The notes beneath the pieces are model-generated. The model ran no database searches and was not told the DNA's origin. It saw only the letters and a list, made by a program, of their open reading frames with translations. The translations under genes were made by a program, and so were the position numbers. From NCBI RefSeq assembly GCF_018812025.1, contig NC_063051.1, positions 4,198,896 through 4,262,895 on the forward strand: a DNA stretch of 64,000 bases, written 5' to 3'. Shown piece after piece: positions 1 through 13,182 of the stretch (the first letter of the stretch is position 1; every line of letters starts with the position of its first letter). The DNA comes from Megalobrama amblycephala (lineage: Eukaryota; Chordata; Actinopteri; Cypriniformes; Xenocyprididae).

Positions 1-2
1 AG

Positions 3-137
3 GTCCACGAAGGTGGAGCTGGACTAGGACAAGCTCCAACCATTATGTCCAGAGAGGGGGAGCTGGATGACATTTGGCTCTGGAGTGAGCACCACTTGTC
101 CAGTAATGAGATAAGTGAAGTCTTTAGGAGTCATTGA
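3..137 (+). other. Open frame entering from the left edge, unidentified
   Basis: Frame 3 is open from the window edge for 44 codons and ends with a TGA at 135-137. The peptide is acidic and rich in Trp/His/Ser near its end (contains GELDDIWLWSEHHLSS). It reads like a real C-terminus rather than random translation, but I recognise no family. It sits on the strand opposite TRNT1, whose remaining exons must lie further left, so it would be inside a TRNT1 intron or beyond its end. A transposon-encoded protein tail or a last exon of a convergent gene are both possible. Chance is not excluded at this length. Confidence 0.2.
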
Positions 138-441
138 ATCATTCACCAATTTAAAAAAATATATAAATAATAATAATAATTCATTCAAATAATTAAATAT
201 TTTTAAATAGGCTGCAGCTACAATTTGTCAGAGCCTCTAGTAAAATACATATTATTTTGTTTAGTTGTCTATATAATCGTGGGAGAATTGTGATTTCTAT
301 TTTTGACACACAAACACAAAAAAGAATTATTCTCAATTTATCCAGTACTAAAAGACAGATCAATGACAGACAGACAGATAAATAGTCTTAATCTTTTCAG
401 CCACAGTTCCTAACAAATATCTCTATTTCTTAGTTTCTCAC

Positions 442-1976
<1,535 letters not shown>

Positions 1977-2603
1977 CGGTGAACCTAAAGGCAACAAAGT
2001 CAGTGTCTGTAAATTTCACGTCATATAATTAATGCTGTAAATACGTATAAATGGTAGATTAAGTTAATATGACTTCAAGTGACTCTTCCAGGTTAGTTCC
2101 CAATGTGATGGGCACACAACGTGAAATTACCAATGATAAAAACACTGTGAGGCTATAATGAAAGGCGCAATAAATGTATCAAACGTGACATAAAATACTC
2201 AATATTTATTCACCTGAGGGAAAACAACATATGCTATTTTAGCACATCCGTAGTTTCACTCACGCCGTGAGCAGCCATGACAGAAATTCGCAAGGGGGCG
2301 TGGTCAGGCAACACGGTGTTTCCGGGACAGCTACGTAATGACACTAACAGCCAATGAAAATGGTTTATTTGCTTTTTTTTTTCATGCTCCCACCCAACAT
2401 GCTGCCTTTAGTACAGCTAATATAAAAACATTTACATCTCTTGGCAGAAAACGCTTTTGGATGTTTTAATTAAATTATGTTAATTAATGTTTATCAGTCC
2501 AGTCCTAGGTTCACCATGGTTTCCCGAATCGGACATGTCCGAAACAAACGGTTCATACTTCAAAGGAATCGCGCGGAATTATTCAGACCCATTTGTGATT
2601 AAT

Positions 2604-2712
2604 GCTGCGTCCCAATTCGCATGCTATCCGTCCTAAATAGTATTCGAAATTAGAATTAATGTGTTCCAAATTGTAGTATGTTGAAATTAGTATTCCAAAG
2701 ATCTGTTTTATG
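2604..2712. mobile_element. Transposon fragment in the promoter interval
   Basis: The stretch beginning GCGTCCCAATTCGCATGCTA and continuing with repeated TAGTATTCGAAATTAG-like units resembles the end of a common cyprinid DNA-transposon repeat. I see no matching inverted end, so it is a solo end or decayed copy. Confidence 0.4.
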
Positions 2713-2934
2713 AAACAGTTCAAATGTTTCATTTAAAAGATCCGATTCAAGAGAATCGTTCGTTCGCGAATTGAACAGGTTACTAGTTGATTAAATCAGG
2801 CTGTAAACCTTAAACTGTATGCGAGGAGCATGACAATAAAAAGCATTATCTGTTTGATTGCATCAAGTCCTAAATATTCAAACATGATGGTTTGTTTACA
2901 CTTGAAGTTACCGCCCATTTAAAGCCAAAGCGCA

Positions 2935-2942
2935 TCGCGAGA
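2935..2942 (+). promoter_or_regulatory. TCGCGAGA core-promoter motif upstream of arl6ip5
   Basis: The 8-mer matches the half-palindromic CTCGCGAGA element found in many TATA-less vertebrate promoters. It lies 66-73 bp before the ATG at 3008, so the transcription start is probably in the last 60-80 bp before the ATG. Function is inferred from motif and position. Confidence 0.5.
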
Positions 2943-3007
2943 GTGAGGAAGTGACAGGCTGGTGCATAAGCAGTGAGCAGCTGCTGGTATCCGGTTAGTC
3001 TGTTTCA

Positions 3008-5220
3008 ATGGCTAAAGTGGAAATCGCCCCTTTGAGAGGCTGGGATGATTTCTATCCAGGCTCAGAGCGCTTCGCCAAACCAGACACGCGAGATTTGTCG
3101 AAATGGAACAACAGAGTGGTCAGCAACCTCCTGTATTATCAAACAAACTATCTGGTGGTGGCAATCGTTGTATTCCTGATTGTAGGGTAAGTCCAACAGT
3201 CTTGTTGGTTAATTTAATCATGCATTCTAAATATGGGATTTAACTCTAAACAGAATAGCATTTCTAACATGTCTTGGACACGTCAACGCAAACATCGTAT
3301 TACAGAAAGTATCGCGAGAAGCAATATCCTGTTAAAACTGTACATTCAGCTTTAAATGGCCAAGCTTTAAATGCACTGTAACTAATGTTCTGATAAAATC
3401 AGCGTAAATGAGTTTTAAAAATGGTACTATGATAATAATGATTTTTTTGTTGTTGTTGTTTGTTTGGATATGTACCATCTTGGAGTATATTGTAAATAAC
3501 ATACTACATGAAAATTGCAATCTTACAGTACCTTGATATTATCATTTGATACCATCATTATACCTTGGTACACAACTGTACTTTTTAAAAATTTTATGTT
3601 TTGCTGAAAAAAATAAGTTGGGATAAACTTTCAAAAGTTTTTTTTTTCCTGTCCAAATTAGAACATGAAGCCACTTCTTCCTAAATATAGTTAGTGGACA
3701 CACATAGTTGTGTTGATATGTGGGCAGCTGTGTTTCTAAGATGAATGCCAGTGTAATGTCTGGGAGATTATCGTTTGGCTCTAATATTATAGCTAGTTGC
3801 TAAGTCTGAACAATATTTAAGGGTGTAATCACATGACACTAACCATGAGGAAAGGGTACGAGGGCAGTATTTAGCAATGCACTCATTTCACAGCCATCAT
3901 TGTCTATTTCTAAGTTTATTATTTAACTGTCAAGTTTATTAGTTGTTTTATTTATTTTCAGACCAATATGGTCCAGACCAAAATGCCTCTTTTTGTCAGC
4001 AATATGTGTTTACATTGTGTTTACACTTTATAGCCATTAGGTGTCACCATTGACATGCTTGTATTCTCATAAAGCTAGAAGGATGTGATCTAGAACAAAT
4101 TCAAATGAGCTTTTGGGATAACAAAGGGAATATTTATGTGTAAAATCCTTTTTTCTTTTTTTTTTAGAAGACATTGAAGCATAAGTTAAAAAAAAAAAAA
4201 AAAACTGAACTGTAGTATAATCACCATGATTTTGGCCTCAATAACATCCTGTCACCAGTCAATTCTCTGTCCACACAGGTTCATGAACCCTGTGAGCATG
4301 TTCACGGGTGCAGCAGTGATCGCTTCTGTCTTCATTGGCTCTGTATGGGCAGGGGAGAACAAGGCAATCATCAAAAAATTCAAGAAAGAGAACCCTGCCT
4401 TGTTTGTTTTCCTGGTGATGGTCGTGAGCTACTTTCTCATGTCACTCTTCGGTGGAGTTATGGTATTCCTGCTTGGAATCAAGCTGCCACTTCTGAGTAA
4501 GTTTCTTAAGAAATATCATTATCATTACCATAGATCATTGTTAGCGAAAATGAAAGGAGGAAAAAAAAATTCTGTCTTGACATTTGCAATTCAACAGTGA
4601 TTTGATCTGCCTGCATTGACACCATTGTATGCGAACTGAACTGAGCTGGATGATGACATCACTGTTTACTCCAGTGCTGCTATAAATTAACTAAATTAAT
4701 AACTATTGATTCTTACAAAGGAATGAATCAATACTGAATTTACTTAAGATGGATACTGACACCACTTTCTTTAAGAGCTGCTGTGTAGCCAAAATCATTT
4801 ACCAGTTATCACTGTAAAGCTGCTTTGACACAATCTGCATTGTTAAAAGCGCTATATAAATAAAGGTGACTTGACTTAATAAGCTGGAAAATAGATGGAA
4901 TGCAAGAGTAAGGTTCCCAACCTTAAAAATCCCAACATAGCAGTTTATTAAATACAGTTATGTCATTTAAAAGTCTTTAACACGCAATGAAACATCTGGA
5001 AGTCTAAAGTGCTTTGTCATTTTGCATTTCAGTGATCTTTGCACATGCATCGCTTCGCCTCCGGAACATGAAAAACAAACTGGAGAATAAGATGGAGAGC
5101 GCTGGACTCAAGAAATCACCCATGGGGATCATACTTGAAGCACTGGGTCAACAAGAAGAGAACTTCAGCAAAATTCAAGACATTCTGGAGAGCAAACTGA
5201 AGAATGAACTCTGTCAATAG
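3008..5220 (+). CDS. arl6ip5: PRA1 family protein 3 / ADP-ribosylation factor-like 6 interacting protein 5
   Basis: ARL6IP5 (JWA, GTRAP3-18) is a small ER membrane protein of the PRA1 family. It binds ARL6 and restrains trafficking of the glutamate transporter EAAC1. Exons: 3008-3186, 4279-4496, 5033-5220 (stop TAG at 5218), total 585 nt or 194 aa, against 188 in human. Junctions GG|G and A|TG keep frame, with GTAAGT donors in both introns. The protein starts [19 protein letters not shown], followed by the near-invariant [16 protein letters not shown]. Hydrophobic segments in exons 1-2 ([47 protein letters not shown]) form the PRA1 membrane core. The C-terminus is [18 protein letters not shown] plus an acidic, glutamine-rich tail. 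The start fits the family N-terminus and a TTTCAATGG context. Identity is near certain. Confidence 0.97.
4811..4876 (+). repeat. SINE/LINE-like tail in arl6ip5 intron 2
   Basis: CTGTAAAGCTGCTTTGACAC is followed by a GCGCTATATAAATAAAGGTG run and the start of a short TTGACTT repeat. This resembles the 3' tail shared by fish retroposons. The upstream 200 bp may belong to the same decayed insertion, but I cannot set its 5' end. Confidence 0.5.
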
Positions 5221-6005
5221 TGCCTTTCTGAGGTTCTCACCAATACATGAAGGAACTGAAATCCACTCTGTTTCTTCCAACATGTGTATTTGGCAAAAAA
5301 GAAAAAGTATTTTTTCTCATTAGTGTTTTCTGTAAAGGGATGAACAAATTGTTTTGAAAAAAGAGTGTTTTATAATGTTTGTTTACATCTCAGGTCAAAT
5401 GTAAGAGGATGCAATTCAGATCTCGTCTTTCAAAGATCTTTTCTTTCTATGACCTGTTGGGTAATGTGTCATATGTGTGCATAATGAGTTCTTTTCTTTC
5501 AAAATACATTCATTCTTACATTAAGAAAATTTAAAGTATAACATACGATGTCATCAGGTTTATAAGATTTAACATCTCCAATTTTTCTGCAGTGTGATGA
5601 TAACTGGAATTCTACGAATGAAAGAGCGCATGGTCTGGACTAAAAGTAATGGCAACTGAAAACATCTTATAATGAGGTACAATACTTGGTTGAAGAATGG
5701 CTTCTTTTTGTTGTTTATGTGAACTTTATTGAACATCATATTGCTGTTGCAACTGCTTTGTAAAAGCAATTAGCAATCCTGCACTACAATGATTTACCAT
5801 AGGAAAGAGGGTTTTAGACACTCCGTTTTTTTGCATCATGCCTAAGATCATCTCTTACCTTTGGTAAATTAATGTAATGCACAGCCTTCCATGGCTCAAT
5901 GTTTTGTTGTCAACTATTAAGTAAAATAAGTCATATGTGAATGTCCTGTGATGCTATACTCCTAATCTATGCAAAAAGTGTTAATAAAGTAACTATTTGG
6001 TACTA
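5221..6005 (+). other. arl6ip5: arl6ip5 3' UTR with poly(A) signal
   Basis: AT-rich sequence without exons follows the stop codon. A canonical AATAAA lies at 5983-5988 (TTAATAAAGT), the best cleavage signal before the transposon that begins at 6170. Cleavage is expected about 10-30 bp later. The 3' end is inferred. Confidence 0.6.
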
Positions 6006-6169
6006 TTATGTGTTTTATTTTAATCAAAGTTTGATTTACGTTGAAATTAATTGCTGTGGTTTGTTTGTTTTAACGCCATACCAGCTTCTGGCTATATTCA
6101 TTAAAAATGATATCAAAAACTATTTCAAGTTTTTAAAATCTGTTTTTTCTAAAACTAAATTTGGTTTAA

Positions 6170-7118
6170 AGGTGCCATCAAATGGAAAATTGAATTTACC
6201 TTGGCATAGTTGAATAACAAGAGTTCAGTACATGAAAATGACATACAGTGAGTCTCAAACTCCATTGTTTCCTCCTTCTTATATAAATCTGATTTGTTTA
6301 AAAGACCTCTGAAGAACAGGCGAATCTCAACATAACACCAACTGTTACGTAACAGTCGGGATCATTAATATGTACGTCCCCAATATTTGCATATGCCAGC
6401 CCATGTTCAAGGCATTAGACAAGGGCAGTATTAACGTTTGGAGCAGCACAGCTGAATCATCAGACTAGGTCAGCAAGCAAGAACAACAGCGAAAAATGGC
6501 AGATGGAGCAATAATAAATGACATGATCCATGATAACATGATATTTTTAGTGATATTTGTAAATTGTCTTTCTAAATGTTTCGTTAGCATGTTGCTAATG
6601 TACTGTTAAATGTGGTTAAAGTTACCATCGTTTATTACTGTATTCATGGAGACAAGAGCCGTCGTTATTTTCATTATTAAACACTTGCAGTCTTTATAAT
6701 TCATAAACACAACATCATTCTTTATAAATCTCTCCAACAGTGTGTAATGTTAGCTTTAGCCACGGAGCACAGCCTCAAACTCATTCAGAATCAAATGTAA
6801 ACATCCAAATAAATACTATACTCACATGATCCGAAGCATGCATGACGAACATCTTGTAAAGATCCATTTGAGGATTATATTAGCTGTGTGAACTTTGTTT
6901 ATGCACTGTATTATAGTCGAGAGCTCAGGGCCAGGAGCGCGAGATTTAAAGGGGCCGCGCACTGAATCGGTGCATAGTTAATGATGCCCCAAAAAAGGCA
7001 GTTAAAAAAATTAATTAAAAAAAATCTATGGGGTATTTTGAGCTGAAACTTCACAGACACATTCAGGGGACACCTAGGACTTATATTACATCTTGTGAAA
7101 GAACATTCTAGGGCACCT
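6170..7118. mobile_element. TTAA-flanked MITE, AGGTGCC family
   Basis: The left end reads AGGTGCCATCAAATGGAAA. The right end is its imperfect inverse (TAGGGCACCT). Both are bordered by TTAA (6166-6169 and 7119-7122), the target-site signature of piggyBac-type elements. There is no transposase frame inside. Its right end is related to sequence at 37728-38290. Confidence 0.7.
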
Positions 7119-7360
7119 TTAACTTAAACATTTCCTTCCAAAGTGTTAACTGAATAAAAAAGGTTTCTCACAGGATTAAACCCGGCACAAACTAATAAAA
7201 CATGCTCCAGAGATAAAGGATTTTGACAAAATGAACATGTTGGTGGATCTTCTCATTAAAAAGCATGTGTCATCCTGGAATGGTCTATTTGGCAAAAACA
7301 ATCTTGTCCCATTGATTTAAAAATGATAAAAACTTTCCCAACATTGGGTAATGGCTGTGG

Positions 7361-8100
7361 TTAAAGGTGCACTCAGTGATTGTATTGTTTATGCTGTGCT
7401 GGTTTTTGAAATGCACTTTTCACGTTCAGCCATTATCAGTTTGCTCTGAAATCAAGTGTTTGAAAACAGTGGGGTTACAGTGATGAAACAAGTAGAAGTC
7501 GGTCATGTGATCTCAACATGTTGGCCTCATGCAACCTGGTCCATGTAAAATAAATCTGCTTTATTAGCTTTTTTATATGACTGAAGTCTTTTGACTTTAA
7601 CAAAATCATTTACTTCTTTAAATGTTAAAGAGGTTTTAAAAAAAAAAAAAAAAAAAGTGCACCAAACAATGGATATGCTGAGCAAAGTATCCTAGAACAC
7701 TTTTCAACAGCTGCCTTTCATTACAGACTCGCAGAATGACTGAACTTGTGGACGTACTTCTAAGAGTGAAGAGTCTTTAAAATGTAAAATCTTGACAGGA
7801 ATGACTTTAAAGGTAGCTTATCGCCACATCTGATTAACCCACTGTCATTCTGTTCCTCTCTCTTATTCTATGCAGTAGATTACAGGGTGTTTCAGAGCGG
7901 CTCACAACATCTGTGCAGACTTACCTGCAGTAAATCATGCTGGGTTCCTGCTGAATCAGCAACTTCACTTTCATGTGTTTACACTTAAAAACAGCCCCAA
8001 ATCTGAGCTCTTTAACCGAGCACTTTAAAATGCTGAGCAAATAGCTAAGGAACATAAAATAGTTAAGTGAATAATTATAAATTGTTGAGCACACAAAAAG
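7361..8100. other. Intergenic stretch with a solo AGGTGCACTCAGTG repeat end
   Basis: TTAAAGGTGCACTCAGTGAT at 7361 looks like one end of a widespread fish MITE, followed by diverged sequence and a poly(A) run near 7640. I find no matching inverted end and no gene. Confidence 0.35.
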
Positions 8101-8552
8101 CAAATGTTTTAAATATTGTTGGGAATATTGTTTTCTTACGTTAAGTGGTTTGTTGCAACCAGGCCCCTTTTTTTTTTTAACCAGGGATGGGGTTCATATT
8201 TTCTTTTGCAGCAACAGGGATAGGGTTCAACAGGTGGTAATTAATTAATAATTATAACTAAGACTTGGTTTGTTGTAACTAGTTTTTTCTTGCACAGGGA
8301 AAGAGTTTTATTATCACTTTTCAAGCATTAACAGTAGAGTTTTTTGGCCATCAGAGCTGATCTCTAGGAGAAAGAGACCTTCAATGGCCGGTTGCTGACA
8401 ATATAGCCATTCATAAATGAAATAGCTATAACAGCATCATCTATTGAGGAATTAGGTCACAAAGACGTAACCCATGCTCTGGTTGTTCTTCACCTTTGTG
8501 CTGGTGACACAACTAAAAGCAGAAAATAATAAAATTTTCTTTATACTAATTA

Positions 8553-8972
8553 CGGAAGAGGATTAGGGCCAAGCAATAATAAAAAATTAAAACCATCTTG
8601 AGATTAAAGTTGTTAAATTTCGAGAAAAAAGTCTAAATAAAATGTTGAGAATAAACTTGTTAAATTACGAGAAAATTTGTTAAATTACGAGAACAAATTC
8701 ATTAAATTACGAATTTGTTCTCATAATTTAATGACTTTTTTCTCATAATTTAACGAATTTATTCTCAACATTTCTCGACTTTTTTTCTCGAAATTTAACG
8801 ACTTTTTTTCTCATAATTTAACGAATTTGTTCTCATAATCTAACAATTTTTTTCTCATAATTTAATGACTTTATTCTCAACATTTTATCTCGACTTTTTT
8901 CTCGAAATTTAACAACTTTAATCTCGAGATGGTTTTATTTTTTTATTATTGCTTGGCCCTAATCCTCTTCCG
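8553..8972. mobile_element. Near-perfect fold-back (palindromic) element
   Basis: The first roughly 85 bp (CGGAAGAGGATTAGGGCCAA onward) is the inverse of the last roughly 85 bp with only a few mismatches. The whole 420 bp can fold on itself. The interior is an array of both orientations of a TCTCRTAATTTAACGAATTT unit. TA dinucleotides border both ends (8551-8552, 8973-8974), suggesting a TA target duplication. No coding capacity. Confidence 0.75.
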
Positions 8973-8974
8973 TA

Positions 8975-10097
8975 CTGCCACTTGTGGCCATAATGTATAT
9001 TATATTGATATTTTATACTTGGAGTTTTTTTTTTTTTTTTTTTTTTTTTTTGCCTACTGAAATTACTTGTATTTTTTGCAGTTTTTTTATCAGCAGAACA
9101 ATAACAGTTAAACCCACTGAAGAGATGTATGTCTATCCCTCACAGTCTCACTTTCATTCCTGTTAAAAATCAAAGATCACACTGCTGTAAACAAGGTCTA
9201 TTGCTACACAGTTGAAACATTTTCTTCCGTTTTTTAAATCTATAATTTACTTAACATTAGTTAGTTAGACTATATTTGAGCTATAGTAAGATTTATGTAT
9301 GAGGGTCTCTGAAATACACCTACAGTGATGGAACTCTGTCTCTGCTGCTACCCTCCCCCATCTCCAAAGGTTAAACATGACCTCATTTCTAATGACCTTC
9401 AGGTGTATAAGTTGACCATTGTTACAAAATTTTACACCGCCATGAAATTACTCTCTGAGGATTGGAATAAGAGAGTGTACAAACATAAAACCTAAGAGCT
9501 CAGAAGATGCAGCAATTCTAAAGGGTGTAACTGTCAACAGTAAAAGTGTGTGAAGAACAAAATGTCCTGAAATGATTTTAGATGAGCAGTTGTGTGGTTA
9601 TACAGACTTATTTATGCACTGACACTTTGGAAAAACTAGGTAAATAAAACACCACTTGGTTAGTCAGATGACCGTATTACAACAATATTATTTCTACATA
9701 CTGTGAAGTTTAAGGAGGATGAGTAACCACAAACCCACTTGACAACTGGAAGGAGTATGTGTGTGTGTGTTTATGAAGGACTAATAGATGGCCATTGTTT
9801 GCATGGGTTTTGAGTCAGCTGCGGATGACCTGGCTGATATCTTTGTACAGCTGGTGGCTACAAGAGCAAAGGGAGGTTAGACAGAAGGGTACAGCTGCAG
9901 CACAAACATCCCAGCATACTTCAGGAGCAGTGTAGGGTGGACAGCCCCGGGCCACAGTTCATCAGAACAAAGCCTCTGTATCTCTCTCACAGCCAAGAGC
10001 AGCGGACGATGTGAGGAGAGACAAATGACAAAAGAGCTGTAGGGTGAATTTCATGAAGAAATCTCAATATAAAATAAAAAGAATAAACGGGAATTTA
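8975..10097. other. Intergenic region, no gene seen
   Basis: This holds a 24-nt poly(T) run near 9027-9051 and otherwise single-copy-looking DNA. The parts at 9320-9470 and 9800-10020 are less AT-rich and contain several CAGCTG/CAGCTGG E-boxes, so a regulatory element is possible. No exon is recognised. Confidence 0.4.
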
Positions 10098-10752
10098 GGC
10101 CCTGCTTACATTAGTGCGTTTTCGTTTTAAAATGCATAACCTTTGCTTCGGTTACTCCTGTTGTTTACACTACTCCGGTGTTTCGACCCTAGAAAATGGA
10201 GACTTTTGAAAACGATCGCGTGGCTGCCCACATTATCTTTGCATTGTTTTAAAGGTGCAATGTGTCAATTTTGAGGATCTATCAACAGAAATACAATATA
10301 ATATACATAACTATGTTTAGGTGTATAATGAACCATTATGTTTTTATTACCTTAGAATGAGCCATTTATATCTCATACACCGTGGGTCCCCTTACATGTT
10401 AAGTCGCCATTTTGCGCCGGCATGTTTCTACAGCAGCCCTAAACGGAAAAGTGTCTACAGAGCGCGTTTGCTTGCCTGGCTACATAGACAGTAAAAGAAA
10501 TGGACACAGCGACCCCATTGGAACTCAATTGAGACAAGTGAAGCCCATTTTTAGCGATTTTTTAGCACTTCCGTTTCTGAGCGCAGACTCAAACTAAGCT
10601 TGATGACGTCAGCAACCTGTCTGACAGATGTAAATCTTCTAGTAGCTGTGCGTGCAAACTGCCATCGTTAATCTTGCAGAGACGGCGAGCTTGAGCGGGG
10701 AGTTCTTTGGCGTGAGTGAGCAGGAGTAATTATTCTGATTAATTATTTTGTA

Positions 10753-11580
10753 TACACTGTAAAAAAAATCCCGTTGTTTCTACGGAAAAATACCGGCAGC
10801 TGTGGTTACCAGAATAATACTGTAAAAATGACATCAAACCGTAAACATACTTACGGAGTTACATGTGAATTTTACATTTTAAATATGTATATTTAACATT
10901 GGATTTCAGTACACTGTAAAAAAAATCCCAGTAAAATTTACGGTAAAATAACGTATTTCATTAACTGATATAATGTTAATTTACCAACCTAATGAAGTAC
11001 TAATATCTGTTTGTACCTTTATAATACACTGACAGTCACCAAACACAGTGGTGATAAGAGTCACATGATGAATCAAAGTTCATCACAAGCAGCTTTTCCA
11101 CAAGCTGAGAAGGACAATACTAATATATAGAAGGAGCACACAGTGTCATTCACATACACACTAAACACCATCATGGTAACATGCATGAAATTTTAAAAAT
11201 GCAATAAACATTAATTTAACAACATTAGATGTAACATAAAACCCTAATGTACATAACTGATTAGAAAAAAATGAGAAAAACTAAGAAGAAACAGTTATTT
11301 CAGCGAAAATATATAAAATGTGAAGTGTCACGCAGGGAATTGTGGGAATGTCAATTTACGGTTTTTCACTGTAAATTTTACAATGAATTGTTATTTTTCA
11401 CTTCAAAAACTGTGAATTTAACGGTATTTTACCGTAAAATTACATTAAATGTACCGTTAGATCTATTACAGTTATTCACCGTATATAGTATGGAAACTTT
11501 CTGTAAACCAATTAACAGTTTTTCACCGCAGCATTTTACAGTCTTTTACTGTTAAAATCACGGTAATTTTTTACAGTGTA
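10753..11580. mobile_element. ACACTGTAAAAAA-type MITE, full copy plus partial copy
   Basis: A complete unit spans 10911-11579, between ACACTGTAAAAAAAATCCCA and its inverse ending TTTTTTACAGTGT. A second, partial unit starts at 10753 with the same end and carries the CCGGCAGCTGTGGTTACCAG block. The full unit matches, in reverse orientation, the copy at 61645-62293 over hundreds of bases. The interior is dense in ACGGTAAAAT-type words. Confidence 0.7.
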
Positions 11581-11989
11581 GTATTTTAAAATGTAACGCC
11601 AGTACGCCATATTAAGTTAATGCATACTATTGCCTGCGAGCTTCTCCTCCTGTCTGTACGGTAATTTCTCTACTGTGCGACAGAGAGTCGAGTGGTTATG
11701 ACGCAATCGTTAGCCTATTTTTACAAAAACTGTTTCTACGGGGCCATAATGTAACATAGAAGGTAATGGAGCCCTTTATACATTGTCGTGTATCTTTAGA
11801 AATAAATAATGGACAAATTGAGTCTTTAAACGCCTCAGATGTAAAGTTATTTGCTGTCAAAGTGACGCCAAAATGAATGGGAGTCAATGGGATGGCTAAC
11901 GCAAGTGAAGTTCTGCTACAAGATGGCGGCACGCAGCCGACTTCAACTTCCGGTCGACTTCCTTGGGCACTGCCTGGCTACTCTCTGCT

Positions 11990-12901
11990 GGCCCTGTCCC
12001 AAATGGCACACTCCGGACTTGTGGACTTCCTCAGAGTTCTTACTTTGGTGACGTCATGTAGTGCAGACCTATAGGGCCCTTGGCGCGAGTCCACGAGGGC
12101 GCATTGAGAGGTATTTTTAGGACAGACTCGATCGTCACGCCAGAAATAATGGTCTGGTTGTTTTTTGACAGGAGCTGCAGGTTCGGGGATAATATTTAGC
12201 ATTTTGCAAAATATTATCTCCATGTCAACTACACAGCCTTCTTTTGCTTATGCCACCGGGGCATTAGACAATATATACATGCTTATTTAAATAATGTATA
12301 CAGTTGTTATAATACATAATGTTCCATTTGAACTAAGATTACAATTTTAACACATAATAAACATGTGTGTGAGTTTCAGATGAATTTGCAGGTTTAAATA
12401 TAAATACTAGGTTTACATATGAATCAGTAAAGCCCTGACATTCGGTTCTATTTATTTAATGAATCATAATGCGATCGTATTATTCAACGTGCTATTATGT
12501 TTGAGATATCAACCACTGGTCGATGACCATAATGTTTGTATAAACTGTAGGTAACAGCTGGTAAAATGTACACCTAGGTCATAAAAACCGTAATGATACC
12601 TACACTTAAATGTTTTCTTCTCAGCCATGTCATCTTTTGTTCTTGAGCGAAATCTCCTCCCATCCATTGTCTGATTGGCATTTCGCAAGGATTCCTGGGT
12701 AGTTAAAGTGTGCGGAGCCTGCATCTACGCGGGCTTCGCGGAAGACCGCTTTAAGGGTACAAAGGGGGTGCTGCTGAGCACACTTCAGAGGGTTAAAATG
12801 CTGAATGAGACGGCCTATGGACTTGTAGACTCGGTGAGCACACGCAATTTAAGTCCATGAGACTGAAAGTCCACATGAAGTGCGCCATTTGGGACAGGGC
12901 C
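11990..12901. mobile_element. GGCCCTGTCCCAAATGGC TIR element nested in the cluster
   Basis: The left end GGCCCTGTCCCAAATGGCAC and the inverse of the right end GGCCCTGTCCCAAATGGCGC are nearly identical. A GCT triplet flanks both sides and may be a 3-bp target duplication. About 910 bp long, with no transposase frame. It is the third level of the nest. Confidence 0.7.
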
Positions 12902-13182
12902 GCTGTCTCAAACAACAGCATTTTTGTCCTATGTTGGCCACCGTAGCTTCTCTATATTGCAATTTGCAATCTCACCGCTAGATGCTGCTAAATTTTACAC
13001 ACTGCATCTTTAATACTGCAGCTACCTACATGCAAGAGGCAACTGTTTACATTTCTACGCGCATGACCAGTGCACATGAACGGTGTAGATGGAGATCGTT
13101 TCTGAAAGGCTGTGGAAACGCCTGTGTAGACGAGGGCAATTTTCATTTTAAAACGAAAAAGCACTAGTGTAAACGGGGCCTA

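Larger units (their letters stand above)
1977..3007. promoter_or_regulatory. Divergent promoter region between trnt1 and arl6ip5
   Basis: The two start codons point away from each other with 1031 bp between them. The trnt1 side (about 2255-2340) is locally GC-rich with a GGGGGCGTGG Sp/KLF-type site. The arl6ip5 side (about 2910-3000) carries a TCGCGAGA core-promoter motif. Neither side has a clear TATA box, which suits broadly expressed genes. The middle is AT-rich and holds a transposon end. Shared regulation is inferred from layout only. Confidence 0.55.
10253..13009. mobile_element. TTAA-flanked inner element, AGRTGCARTGTGT family
   Basis: The left end AGGTGCAATGTGTCAATTTT and the inverse of the right end AGATGCAGTGTGTAAAATTT match at 16 of 20 positions. 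TTAA lies on both sides (10249-10252, 13010-13013). The body holds at least two further insertions (10753-11580 and 11990-12901). No transposase was found. Confidence 0.7.
10098..13180. mobile_element. Outer TIR element of a nested transposon cluster
   Basis: The left end GGCCCTGCTTACATTAGTGC and the right end (inverse GGCCCCGTTTACACTAGTGC) match. A second shared block is CGTTTTAAAATG. TA borders both ends (10096-10097, 13181-13182). Own sequence is only about 155 bp on the left and 170 bp on the right; the centre is filled by a later insertion at 10253-13009. It is non-autonomous, of a kind common in cyprinids; superfamily not settled. Confidence 0.7.

Noticed and set aside
4226..4278. Upstream extension of arl6ip5 exon 2 as a separate start
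   Set aside because: The open frame begins in intron 1; the CAG acceptor at 4278 and family alignment place the exon start at 4279.
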